Source: Fimbriimonas ginsengisoli Gsoil 348
Lineage (GTDB): Bacteria; Armatimonadota; Fimbriimonadia; Fimbriimonadales; Fimbriimonadaceae
Reading direction: 5' to 3'
DNA length: 64,000 nt
NCBI RefSeq assembly: GCF_000724625.1
Contig: NZ_CP007139.1
Coordinates: 1,798,001-1,862,000, forward strand
The translations under genes were made by a program, and so were the position numbers. Shown here in pieces: positions 51,540 to 59,492 of this stretch; position 1 is the stretch's first letter, and each line of letters starts with the position of its first letter. The notes under the pieces are model-generated. The model was not told the DNA's origin. It worked only from the letters and a program-made list of their open reading frames with translations, and ran no database searches.

Positions 51540-52060
51540 GGCCGCCCGTATCCTTTCAGTCCACAGCCAGAGAGGACGACCGCCCGAACCTCGTTTGGGA
51601 GCGCCCGTTCCGATCCCTGTACTACTCAGCGAGCTAAACCGCCATCGTCGAGTGAGGAAAATCCGAAACTTGGCGAGGTGCCACTGGCCCCTTTTCGGCG
51701 TCCTCTTTGCTGACGAGATCCTGGGTTCGATCGCGGAGTTTTGGAGGAGCTGATCGGCATGCCGACGAGCGAGTAAAGCGCGGCGGTGCGCGACCGGGCA
51801 ACAGGGGCGCGGGAGCGGCAGCAAGCGCACTCGGGCAACCACCCGGTGAGCACCAAGATGTCGCCCTGCGATATTCGCGAATTCATCGTGCTCGACCAGG
51901 ACAGTCAGAACTTCATGCGTTTGGTGGCGACTCGGACGAACCTTCTGCCCGAGCCTTCGTCGGATATTGAACGTCGGCCGCACCATCGCCGGGCTCGTGG
52001 GCGAAGAGTTCGTCCGTAAGAGCCAAATATCCGAAGCGGTTTTGTACCAGGACTGTGGCG
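51540..52060 (+). pseudogene. yifB/comM (Mg-chelatase-like ATPase) pseudogene, left fragments
   Basis: Translating all plus frames gives a decayed YifB/ComM. At 51590 LVWERPFRSLYYSAS is followed by a stop; NPKLGEVPLAPF is in another frame; FGVLFADE at 51694-51717 is the Walker B region. Then, after a jump, 51741 gives LEELIGMPTSE, a TAA, and SAAVRDRATGARERQQ, and on to MSPCDIREFIVLDQDSQNF. A frameshift later RILNVGRTIAGLVGEEF matches the C-terminal family end. The N-terminus is missing and the middle (MNPCPCG) segment is absent here but present at 55281. Long open frames on either strand in this stretch are spurious. Confidence 0.75.
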
Positions 52061-52107
52061 ATGCATTATCAACCGCCGGATGTCGCGCTTGGAGACAATG
52101 CAATTCG

Positions 52108-52971
52108 TTAAGGGGACTTTGTCTTGCGGCTAAGAACAAGTCTGCCAACGGAAGACACAAGAATTTGTGCAGAAATCCAAACTAATTCGAGATCGGCCGA
52201 TGTTAGCGGTTGTTTTCTCTTCTTCGCCTTCATTGGATGGACATCGTTCCTAAATTCTTGGGCAAGCCGAAGTATCGGCCAATGCTCCTTGCGAAGGTCG
52301 AGAACTTTCTGGGCGGCTACTAACAGCATTTCCAGTGACCACTTCGAAACATGAAGAACAATTGCATTACCATGTTGGTCTTTGGTTTTTCCGAATCTCT
52401 CCCTTTCATCGTCGGACAACACTTCGTCAAAGGCAGAAGCCAACAAACCTTCAATGAAACTGACGAGGACGACCGTCCCAGCAAGCACTAGACCTGCCCG
52501 CTGACATTTGAAAGCCTCTTTCCATCTCGCTTGCAGCATATTACCGTCAGCCTCAAGAGCTAGGAACGACAGCCCTATTGTCGGAGTAATGAACTGCGGT
52601 AGTTCCGTGGTTTCAGATACGATCGAGGTGACGCAATCGAGGAGATACCGGGCAACTCTCCAGCGGAATGAGTTTCCAAGAACGCGATCTACAGAATCTG
52701 GGTGTATTTCGTCGGACCGTAAGAGAGCAGGGAATTCCTGTCCGTTGACATCGTAATCCCAATGAACAACGGGATCATATTCAATCGCACTAAAACTTTT
52801 TATGAGTAAGTCCCTTTCGGGATGACCAGCAAAGATCTGCAACAATCTGCCCTCCGCTATAGCCCGGAGGACTTCGTGTTGCACCTTACATTCTTCGTCA
52901 GAAAGTCCGAGTATCCAATCTCTGATATCAAGAAGGTCTTTAACGTTCTCGTTTTCTAACCACTGCTTCAC
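52108..52971 (-). CDS. island gene C: unknown protein, possible HEPN-like C-terminus
   Basis: A 287-residue protein of unknown family. The first half is mixed, and a hydrophobic stretch (LVLAGTVVLVSFIEGLLASA) near residue 160-180 begins a helical second half. That half contains ILRLAQEFRNDVHPMKAKK with Arg241 and His245 in an R-N-x-x-H-P arrangement, as seen in HEPN-like ribonucleases. This is a weak resemblance only. GTG start 52971; 94 bases from the nuclease-like gene. If HEPN-like, it could be an RNase toxin of a defence system. Confidence 0.6.
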   Translation of the reverse strand: MKQWLENENVKDLLDIRDWILGLSDEECKVQHEVLRAIAEGRLLQIFAGHPERDLLIKSFSAIEYDPVVHWDYDVNGQEFPALLRSDEIHPDSVDRVLGNSFRWRVARYLLDCVTSIVSETTELPQFITPTIGLSFLALEADGNMLQARWKEAFKCQRAGLVLAGTVVLVSFIEGLLASAFDEVLSDDERERFGKTKDQHGNAIVLHVSKWSLEMLLVAAQKVLDLRKEHWPILRLAQEFRNDVHPMKAKKRKQPLTSADLELVWISAQILVSSVGRLVLSRKTKSP

Positions 52972-53065
52972 TTAAAAACTACCTCGGCAACTGATAAGAG
53001 TCGGCATTTCCTCACATGACTCTGATGGGTCGTATCTAACTCGGCCAGCGAGAACGGAGGGGGTG

Positions 53066-54193
53066 TTAATCAAATTCTAACTGCAATTGTCGGGTCTTCG
53101 GATCCTCGCTGTAAATTACTGCCGCCCGACGCACGCTGATTCGAGCTATCTTCTCAATCATCTTCTGGCTTTGCAGACGATCATTTTTTGGTCCAAGCTT
53201 GAGGTTCAGCGTTTCAATTCCTTCGATGTAAGAAGTCGTTACAATCCCAAGATCGATCAGGAGCTTAACAGCTCCTCTGAGCCAGGTCTGGATTTTGCCT
53301 TCGGGCAATCTAGTGAAACGACGGCGCGCTACACCGACAATGGAATCGTACGCAAATGCATGAATACTCTCGGCTTCGCTAGCCAGATCATCTCTGTCAG
53401 CTTCAGCAAGCAACTCGTTTATTGCGGGAAGAAATAAATGACAGATCGTGTAATAAGGTGGCGGGGCATCGTTAATAAATGGACACTCGCCGGCTTGAAC
53501 GAGCGCCTCTTTGTCGCACCGAGCAACAAAGCCCCTCTTTGGGCCAATAAGAAGGTTATTTAGGTTGTATTCGCTATCGGGTGAAGCAACATTCTCGCTT
53601 ACAAAGAGGCCGTTCCAGCCACCTAGCTTTCGGCAAGTGAACTTGACCGTGGCGTTATTAACCTTGAACGCTTCTTGCTGCGAGTCAAAGACTACAATGC
53701 TTTTTGGACCAAGCTCAGGGGCGTTAGCGATAGATTCAGCCGCTTGCTCGTCGTCTCCGTGACCGATGAGAAGAACAACATCTCCAAGTTGGGTCTGTAC
53801 GTCAGAATCCTTCGACCCACTCCCGATGGTTGCTGAGGCGATGACGGAGCCTCTAGAAGCCAGTGCTTTGTATCTAGAGAGCTGTTGCAATGACTTAGAA
53901 GGGTAATCGCTCCAACTCCGCTTGCGCTCAACTACGAGCCTATATCCATTAGTAAAATCAACGATGAAGTCAGGAGACAGACCGCCGCTGTCATAGAAAC
54001 GGTTCCTCACCTCGATTCGCGTCGGCGCATCAGACAGCTGGAAGTGGTAGTTTAAGTGCGAATCAAAAGAAGAAATCACCAGTACATCGTCGTGGTAATC
54101 TGCGACTACTCGTTGGAGTCTTCTTTCCTCTCCTTCGCGCAGGCGCTCGAACTCCTCACGTGTCAGATACTGCTTCTGTTGTGTAACGCTCAT
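53066..54193 (-). CDS. island gene B: probable PD-(D/E)XK nuclease
   Basis: A 375-residue protein. The segment GLSPDFIVDFTNGYRLVVER, followed by KRSWSDYPSKSLQQLSRYK, has a PD-(D/E)XK nuclease core: Pro74-Asp75, then Glu89-Arg-Lys91, and a Gln-rich helix (QQLSRY) as in restriction-enzyme folds. The C-terminus (TWLRGAVKLLIDLGIVTTSY ... IEGIETLNLKL) resembles a winged helix. Its ATG overlaps the stop of the preceding gene (TAATG), so translation is coupled. No methyltransferase is beside it. DNA cleavage is predicted from motif pattern only. Confidence 0.72.
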   Translation of the reverse strand: MSVTQQKQYLTREEFERLREGEERRLQRVVADYHDDVLVISSFDSHLNYHFQLSDAPTRIEVRNRFYDSGGLSPDFIVDFTNGYRLVVERKRSWSDYPSKSLQQLSRYKALASRGSVIASATIGSGSKDSDVQTQLGDVVLLIGHGDDEQAAESIANAPELGPKSIVVFDSQQEAFKVNNATVKFTCRKLGGWNGLFVSENVASPDSEYNLNNLLIGPKRGFVARCDKEALVQAGECPFINDAPPPYYTICHLFLPAINELLAEADRDDLASEAESIHAFAYDSIVGVARRRFTRLPEGKIQTWLRGAVKLLIDLGIVTTSYIEGIETLNLKLGPKNDRLQSQKMIEKIARISVRRAAVIYSEDPKTRQLQLEFD

Positions 54194-55218
54194 TAGTTGC
54201 CCACAAGATAAGAGTCGAAGCTGATCTGTCTAAGTAGTGTCCTCATTCTGTAAAGAAAGGAGGGCCCGACCCTCGAGTTGAAAGTCGCAGCGATGGTACC
54301 TTCACCGAAAGGCTCGATCTGGCAATCAACCCCAGCGATAAAGTCGATAAGTTTGAATGCTTCGGACTGTCCGGGGTCCAACGGAAAGACGAGCACTCCA
54401 GGTAGCTGTGCGAATTTGTTCATGAGCGTACGAACAAGAGTTTCCGCAGGACCCGAGGCCGTTCGAAAAAGGAGAAATCGAGCTTGCTCCGATTGCGAGT
54501 CATCGAGGATCGGAACCGCCTCAGCGGATGCAAGTGATTCCTTAACGAGCAATCTATTGAGATCCATCGGAGACGCTTCTGCTAATCGCCACCGCTCGAT
54601 CAGTAGCCTGCATTGGTCGTCGAGCCGCAGCCTGCATTCCTCTCCGTCTAGTGGATTAATTGCTCTGATCCGAACTCCCTCAAGCTTGGCCCCATTCAGC
54701 TTCAAGCTATCATCTAATTCGTTCAAGAGCATAGGCCCATGAGTGAGGGTTGTTCTTTTCTTCATTTGCACTGATGAGCGGTGCTGCATTACCTGGACGG
54801 GCAATCCGAACTGGTCCATGAAGCGAACGGTTACATCCAGAGCCGCACGAACAGGTAAGTATGGATGCTGTGCCAGAGGAAAAGAGACATTCTCAAGCAC
54901 CCGAGCTCCGTGGTTGTATGTGTCTCGGTCCGCTCTGGAGATCAGCTCGACCTCACCATCGCCTGCTTGAACTAGCAAGAACGTGGACTCCACGTGCCTG
55001 CTCTCACGCGCTACCGTTCCCGGAATCTCCTTCAGGGTTTGAACGCGCCAGACTTCGGCGGACATCTTCTCTGATTGCAACCTAGTGTAGGCTCTCCCGC
55101 GTCTTTCAATCAACGTTTCCGGGTCCTGGCTCATTATGAGTGGAGCTATGCGAACCGGACTTGCGGGCAATGTCTCCGCTTCCCCCTGAAGCGTTAACAA
55201 AAGTTGTCTCCACGTCAT
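54193..55218 (-). CDS. island gene A: unknown protein, coupled to the nuclease-like gene
   Basis: A 341-residue protein from ATG 55218 (MTWRQLLLTLQGEAETLPAS). No family recognised. It appears alpha/beta with many strands (VESTFLLVQAGDGEVELISR; RARFLLF-type; PGVLVFPLDPGQSE) and no obvious catalytic signature. A TATACT sits 12 bases upstream and may be the -10 of the island transcript. The open frame extends to 55272, but the shorter start has a more natural N-terminus. The coupling to gene B implies a joint function. Confidence 0.65.
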   Translation of the reverse strand: MTWRQLLLTLQGEAETLPASPVRIAPLIMSQDPETLIERRGRAYTRLQSEKMSAEVWRVQTLKEIPGTVARESRHVESTFLLVQAGDGEVELISRADRDTYNHGARVLENVSFPLAQHPYLPVRAALDVTVRFMDQFGLPVQVMQHRSSVQMKKRTTLTHGPMLLNELDDSLKLNGAKLEGVRIRAINPLDGEECRLRLDDQCRLLIERWRLAEASPMDLNRLLVKESLASAEAVPILDDSQSEQARFLLFRTASGPAETLVRTLMNKFAQLPGVLVFPLDPGQSEAFKLIDFIAGVDCQIEPFGEGTIAATFNSRVGPSFLYRMRTLLRQISFDSYLVGN

Positions 55219-55280
55219 ATGTCTACCAGTATAACGCAGGCTCAGGGCGGGTGGCCACGAAGGCATAATCATGCAACTGC

Positions 55281-55513
55281 GACGAATATCCCGAGTTCGA
55301 GAGGGGTGTTTTGGTGGCGTTACGACAGCCGTCGGAGGACTAGGAGGTCACCATGGCTCGAGTGAGCAACACGGCTGAGTGAATCCTGGTTGCAACGATG
55401 AACCCTTGCCCACACGGCTTCAAGGGTTGCCGGAGGAGCGAAGCTTTGGCCAGTCGCGGTGCGAACGGTGCTCGGGCAAGATTTGCGGCCCTCCGCGGGA
55501 CCGGATCGAAGGA
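55281..55513 (+). pseudogene. yifB/comM pseudogene, middle fragment
   Basis: From 55281 one frame reads DEYPEFERGVLVALRQPSED, TAG, EVTMARVSNTAE, TGA, ILVATMNPCPHGFKGC, which is the YifB/ComM segment following Walker B. In a second frame 55460-55513 gives CERCSGKICGPPRDRIEG, matching VERYRxKISGPLLDRI. This is just the part missing from the left fragments, so the gene pieces are in permuted order around the island. From 55514 to 55715 I see no gene, only an imperfect hairpin near 55596-55639. Confidence 0.75.
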
Positions 55514-55715
55514 CCTTCAAGGCTGGACTGAGATTTCCATCGGACATTCCTCCTCTCGAGAGGCTTCCCGTATCAGGGCATAAGCGGTGCTCCCTGACGA
55601 TCATCATCACTTAAGGGACCAGATGCAGTGATGATCGTCGGCATACGTTCTGCGACCGCCTTTCGGGATCGGGTTCGGATGGGGATGCAGGCTCGTTTAG
55701 GTTAACGCGGAGCGT

Positions 55716-55822
55716 TGTAGCCGCAGGTTGGTTCGTACCTGCGCGGGGGTGTTTCGTTTTCTGACGAAGCTTAGGACTCGTTGGGGCGTTGTCGCGCAGG
55801 TACGAGCCAACCTGCGGCTACA
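55716..55822. repeat. 30-bp inverted repeat
   Basis: Arms 55716-55745 and 55793-55822 (TGTAGCCGCAGGTTGG...) pair over 30 bases with one G-U-type mismatch across a 47-base loop. It is downstream of the EgtU-like gene and next to further repeats. Confidence 0.8.
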
Positions 55823-55940
55823 CGGCTTCGCCGTAGGGGAGGCCGGTCTGGAGAGCGGCGGTCCTTCCGGACTCCCTCACCCCCAACCCCCTCTCCCTCG
55901 TCGGGCACGGACATCCCGAGGAGGGAGAGGGGGCTCCGGA
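55822..55940. repeat. composite repeat downstream of the EgtU-like gene
   Basis: Three modules: ACGGCTTCGCCGT at 55822-55834 (also at 63084), the CCGGTCTGG..CGGTCC unit near 55843-55862, and the 19-bp hairpin CCCCCTCTCCCTCGTCGGG (55887-55905) paired with 55915-55933. The last two occur in the same order inside the 5' end of the EgtU-like gene at 57418-57521. Confidence 0.8.
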
Positions 55941-55947
55941 AGCTTAC

Positions 55948-57537
55948 TTATTGGGTTCGGAGGCCGCGGGGGACGAGGGCTTTTTCTAGGAGGTCGAACA
56001 GCAGCTGGACGACGACGGCGAGGACCGCCGCCGGAATTGCGCCTTGGAGGATGGTGCCGGAGTCGTTGAGGGCGAGGCCGCTTACGATCGGCTCGCCGAG
56101 GCCTCCGCTGCCGATGAGGGCGGCGAGGGTGGCGGTGCCGACGTTGATCACGGCGCTGGTCTTGATTCCGGCGAGGATCATCGGGAACGCCAAGGGGAGA
56201 AAGATTTTACGGAGCTGCGCCGACGGCTCCAGACCGAGGGCGGCGGCGGATTCGCGGATGGGAGGGGCGATCCCGGCGAGTCCGGCGGCGGTGTTGCGGA
56301 CGATCGGCAGCAGCGAATAGAGGAAAAGCGCGATGACGGCGGTGGTGAAGGAGATCCCGAGGGTCGGGATCGCGACCAACAGGGCGAGCAGCGCGAGCGA
56401 GGGGATTGTCTGGATCACTCCCACGGTTCCGAGGATGAAGCCGCCGAGCGGGCCGGGGCGCGAAGCGACGATGCCGAGTGGGATGCCGACGAGGACGGCA
56501 ATGAGGAGCGAGACGCCGACCAACAGGAGGTGCTGCCCGGTTAGGCGAGCGATCTTGGACGAGACGCTGCTAGATTCGGCAGGGACCGGCGCCGAGGCGC
56601 CCGGCTTGGCGAAGAAGGTGGCGGCGGCTTCGGCGTAGTCCTTGCTTCGGCCCGCTTCTTCGTTCAGGGCGATCATTTTCGGCTCGTCGATCTTGCCGGC
56701 GAGCGTTTGGAGTGCGGCGACGGCTTTGGCGGGCATCTCCAAGCGGTAAAGGAAGACGGCCCGGTAGAGCGGAAAGAAGTCGAGGTCGTCCTTCAAGACT
56801 TTGAGGTCGTACCGCTTGATCTCGGCGTCGGTGGTGTAGCAATCCTTGAGGTCGATTTGGCCGGCGTAGAGCGCGGCGTAGCCGAGGGCGTGGTCGATTC
56901 CTTTGACGTCGTCGAACTTCTCGCCGTACTTGGCCAGCAACGGCTTCCACCCGTCCTTTCGGCCGAGCAGCTCGTGGGTGATGCCGCACTTTAGCTCGGG
57001 ATGGGTCTTCAGATCGCTGATCTTGTCGATCTTGAGGGCATCGGCGTCTTTGCGGCGCATGACGAGACCGTAGGTGTTGTTGAACCCGAGCTCGTCGGTC
57101 ATGCCGATGCCGACTTTGGCCAGCTCCGATTTCATCTCCGGCACGGTCAGATGGGGTTTGCCTAGGAGTTCCTCGCCTACGGTTCCGGTGTATTCGGGGT
57201 ATGTCTGGATCGAGCCACCTTTGAGGGCGTTCCAGACGATGGCGGTCGCGCCCATCCCTTGCTTGTGCTCCACTTGGAACCCGGCGTCGGTGAGAACCTT
57301 CTTGGCGATCTCGCCGAGGACGTACGACTCGGTGAATTTTTTCGAGCCGACGGTGATGGTTTGAGCGGGGGAGAGGGTGGCGGCGAGGAGGGTTAGGAAG
57401 GCTAGGCAAATCCGGAAGCCGGTCTGGAGACCGGCGGTCCGGACCGGACCGGACTCCCTCACCCCCAACCCCCTCTCCCTCCTCGGGCACATGCATCCCG
57501 AGGAGGGAGAGGGGGCTCCGGAGATGGGTTGCTTCAT
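55948..57537 (-). CDS. substrate-binding protein/permease fusion of an OpuC-like ABC transporter (EgtU-like)
   Basis: A 529-residue fusion. A signal sequence (ICLAFLTLLAATLSPAQ) near residues 44-60 precedes a type-II quaternary-amine binding domain (TITVGSKKFTESYVLGEI ... about residues 60-320), then a permease domain with about six helices (about 335-525; GVIQTIPSLALLALLVAIP, GIAPPIRESAAALGL). Residues 9-43 are encoded by an interspersed repeat. The ATG overlaps the ATPase stop (ATGA). Known EgtU proteins put the permease first; here the binding domain is first. Ergothioneine as ligand is inferred from the egtBD operon; a betaine/choline role is the alternative. Confidence 0.8.
   Translation of the reverse strand: MKQPISGAPSPSSGCMCPRRERGLGVRESGPVRTAGLQTGFRICLAFLTLLAATLSPAQTITVGSKKFTESYVLGEIAKKVLTDAGFQVEHKQGMGATAIVWNALKGGSIQTYPEYTGTVGEELLGKPHLTVPEMKSELAKVGIGMTDELGFNNTYGLVMRRKDADALKIDKISDLKTHPELKCGITHELLGRKDGWKPLLAKYGEKFDDVKGIDHALGYAALYAGQIDLKDCYTTDAEIKRYDLKVLKDDLDFFPLYRAVFLYRLEMPAKAVAALQTLAGKIDEPKMIALNEEAGRSKDYAEAAATFFAKPGASAPVPAESSSVSSKIARLTGQHLLLVGVSLLIAVLVGIPLGIVASRPGPLGGFILGTVGVIQTIPSLALLALLVAIPTLGISFTTAVIALFLYSLLPIVRNTAAGLAGIAPPIRESAAALGLEPSAQLRKIFLPLAFPMILAGIKTSAVINVGTATLAALIGSGGLGEPIVSGLALNDSGTILQGAIPAAVLAVVVQLLFDLLEKALVPRGLRTQ
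57418..57521. repeat. interspersed repeat embedded in frame in the EgtU-like gene
   Basis: It contains GCCGGTC-TGGA-GACCGGC (57418-57435), then GGTCC, and the perfect 19-bp hairpin CCCCCTCTCCCTCCTCGGG (57469-57487 / 57497-57515). The whole lies between the gene's ATG at 57537 and its signal-peptide coding region, and is read through in frame. A related copy lies at 55822-55940, just after the gene's end. Confidence 0.85.
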
Positions 57538-58253
57538 AGGGCTACCAGGGCGCGTTGGGCGTTTAGGAACTCGGTGACGAAGGGGGTGGCGGGGTGTTTT
57601 TGGAAGTCTTCTAGGGTTCCTTCTTGGACAATTTCTCCGTCGCGGAGGAGGACGATGCGGTCGGCGAGGTAGGCGGCTTCGCCCATGTCGTGGGTTACGA
57701 AGACGACGGTTTTCCTTAGCTCGCGGAAGATTTCTCTAAGATCGGTCTGGAGGCCGGAGCGGACCAATGGGTCGAGCGCACCGAGCGGCTCGTCGAGCAA
57801 GAGGGTTTGGGGATCGAGAGCGAGGGCGCGCATGAGGCCGACCCGTTGACGTTGGCCGCCGCTCAGCTCGAGGGGGTAGCGGTCCAAGCCGTCTTCGGGG
57901 AAGCGGACCAGGCGGGCGAGGGCGGGGATGTCGACGGGACGGGAGAGGTGCCGACCCATGAGGGTGATGTTCTCCCGGGCGGTGAGATGCGGGAAGAGGC
58001 CGCCATCTTGGATGACGTAACCGACCTTGCGACGGATTTCCTGAACGGTGGCCGGGGTGACGACCTGGTCGTCGATCGATACCTGACCCGATGAGGGGAC
58101 GATCAGGCCGAGGATTAATCGGAGGAGGGTCGACTTTCCGCAGCCGCTCGGGCCGATGAGGGCGGTCACCTGGCCGGACGGGATCTCCAAGGAGGTCTCT
58201 TTCAGCGCCTCGGCGACGCCGTACCGTTTGCTCACGCCTTTTAGTGAAATCAT
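57534..58253 (-). CDS. ABC transporter ATPase of the OpuCA/EgtV type
   Basis: A 239-residue ATPase. Walker A is LIGPSGCGKSTLL, the Q-loop is in GYVIQDGGLFPHLT, the signature is ELSGGQRQRVGLMRAL and Walker B is TLLLDEPLGALDP, followed by the switch His in VFVTHDMGEA. It lacks the C-terminal CBS domains of OpuCA. It lies 9 bases after egtB and overlaps the binding protein/permease gene, so all are in one operon. Confidence 0.92.
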   Translation of the reverse strand: MISLKGVSKRYGVAEALKETSLEIPSGQVTALIGPSGCGKSTLLRLILGLIVPSSGQVSIDDQVVTPATVQEIRRKVGYVIQDGGLFPHLTARENITLMGRHLSRPVDIPALARLVRFPEDGLDRYPLELSGGQRQRVGLMRALALDPQTLLLDEPLGALDPLVRSGLQTDLREIFRELRKTVVFVTHDMGEAAYLADRIVLLRDGEIVQEGTLEDFQKHPATPFVTEFLNAQRALVAL

Positions 58254-58262
58254 CTCTTCCGG

Positions 58263-59492
58263 CTACTCCGCGAGCCGCACTCCAAGAAAGCCCTGTCGAT
58301 AGGTTGGCACGTACCAATTTCGGAACGTGCGGCGAAGAATCGGGGCGGCGGTTGCCCACGATCCGCCTCGGCATACCCGGTGCGCTCCCTTCATGTGGTC
58401 CTTGCTGTAGCCATCATACGGAAACGCGGCGAAACCGGGATAGGTGAGGAACGGGGTGGAGGTCCACTCCCACACATTTCCCGAGAGATCGTGAAGGCCG
58501 AGCGGGTTCGGGCGGCGGCGGCCGACCGGCGTCGGTCCCCAGGAAGCGAGGCCATGACAGGCTTCGGCGGGGTCGATTTGGCCGTGCGAAGCGACGTACT
58601 CCCACTCTTCCTCGGTCGGCAATCGCTTACCGGCCCAGCGGGCATACGCTTCCGCTTCGAACCAGCTTAGGCTGCTCGCGGGCTCGTCGGGGTGGATGGA
58701 CCGGGCTCCGAACGGGCCGATGTAGGCCCAGGCGTCGCCTTGACGAACCCAGTATTCCGGCGCCTCCGCCTGCTCCGCATCTCGCCAGGCCCATCCGGCT
58801 TCGCTCCAGAGCTCCGGGCGGCGGTAACCGCCGTCGTCCATGAATTGGGTCCATTCGAAAGCGGTGACCGGGGTGCGGCCGATTCGGAACGATGCCACGG
58901 AGACCTCGTGCGGCTCCTTTTCGTTGTCGTAGACGTGCCGGTCGTCGGTTCCCATGCAGAAGGTTCCACCCGGGATGTCGACCATCTCGGAGCGGAGGTC
59001 GGTTTGCCAGGGGACCGCTTCGATCACCGCCGACGGTAGCTGCTTATGGATCAACTGCAGCATCTCGGCGATGGTTTCCTGGTGCTGGCACTCGTGCTGG
59101 ATGGCAAATTCCCAGGCGTATCCATCGGCTAGGTACGGGTCTTCGCACTCCAACTCGCACTCGTCCAGCGCGTCCAGGACACGGCGGCGGGTTCGTTCCA
59201 GATATTCGATAATCCCGGCGCGGTCGGGGATGTTCACCCGGTTGTCCTTGGGGTTTTCGACCAGGTCGGCGAAGAGGAAGCTCAGTTCGTCGTCGAGCAG
59301 AGGGCGCTTCAGAGCTTCGCCCACGACCCAATACTCTTCGGTCCGGCCCACGTGACCGAAGTGCCAGCCGATGGGGGAATAGAAGTCGTGGACACGGCGA
59401 CGGAGGAACTCGTCGGGAACCCGATCCAGCAGCCAGCGCGTTCGCTCGCGCACCGTGGTTAGCCGATCGCGCAGATCGGCCTTGCGGCCCAC
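58263..59492 (-). CDS. egtB: ergothioneine biosynthesis protein EgtB (sulfoxide synthase)
   Basis: A 409-residue nonheme iron enzyme that joins hercynine to a thiol donor using O2. The N-terminal DinB-like domain has the iron ligands: His47 in GWHFGH and His133/His137 in IQHECQHQET. The C-terminal FGE/SUMF1-type domain runs from MVDIPGGTFCMG to LGVRLAE. The GTG at 59492 overlaps the egtD stop (TAGTG), a better start than the longer frame that runs into egtD. No egtA or egtC is in the window, so the thiol donor may be cysteine rather than gamma-glutamylcysteine; that is inference. Confidence 0.93.
   Translation of the reverse strand: MGRKADLRDRLTTVRERTRWLLDRVPDEFLRRRVHDFYSPIGWHFGHVGRTEEYWVVGEALKRPLLDDELSFLFADLVENPKDNRVNIPDRAGIIEYLERTRRRVLDALDECELECEDPYLADGYAWEFAIQHECQHQETIAEMLQLIHKQLPSAVIEAVPWQTDLRSEMVDIPGGTFCMGTDDRHVYDNEKEPHEVSVASFRIGRTPVTAFEWTQFMDDGGYRRPELWSEAGWAWRDAEQAEAPEYWVRQGDAWAYIGPFGARSIHPDEPASSLSWFEAEAYARWAGKRLPTEEEWEYVASHGQIDPAEACHGLASWGPTPVGRRRPNPLGLHDLSGNVWEWTSTPFLTYPGFAAFPYDGYSKDHMKGAHRVCRGGSWATAAPILRRTFRNWYVPTYRQGFLGVRLAE

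Larger units (their letters stand above)
52100..55280. mobile_element. AT-richer three-gene island next to the broken yifB/comM
   Basis: Between the yifB/comM fragments lie three minus-strand genes with clearly lower GC and different codon use from the rest of the window. No integrase, transposase or convincing flanking direct repeat was found; boundaries are placed at the edges of the yifB-like sequence. comM is a known insertion target for resistance islands in Acinetobacter, so an acquired cassette is plausible. Confidence 0.6.

Noticed and set aside
51441-52160. 239-codon minus-strand frame in the gap before the island
   Set aside because: The plus strand here carries recognisable YifB/ComM fragments in several frames, so this frame is antisense to a pseudogene.
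52100-55280. terminal inverted repeats or target duplications at the island ends
   Set aside because: GCATTAT-like and ATAATCATGC-like ends are faintly similar, but too short and inexact to claim.
55320-55610. 96-codon minus-strand frame, and a riboswitch-like GACTGGCC...CCGGCAACC pattern on the same strand
   Set aside because: The plus strand translates as the MNPCP segment of YifB; the SAM-riboswitch resemblance is short and lacks the rest of the fold.
55590-55700. possible 5S rRNA on the minus strand (CCCATCCGAACCCG-like)
   Set aside because: Loop C resembles 5S, but helices I-III cannot be paired and no 23S gene is near.
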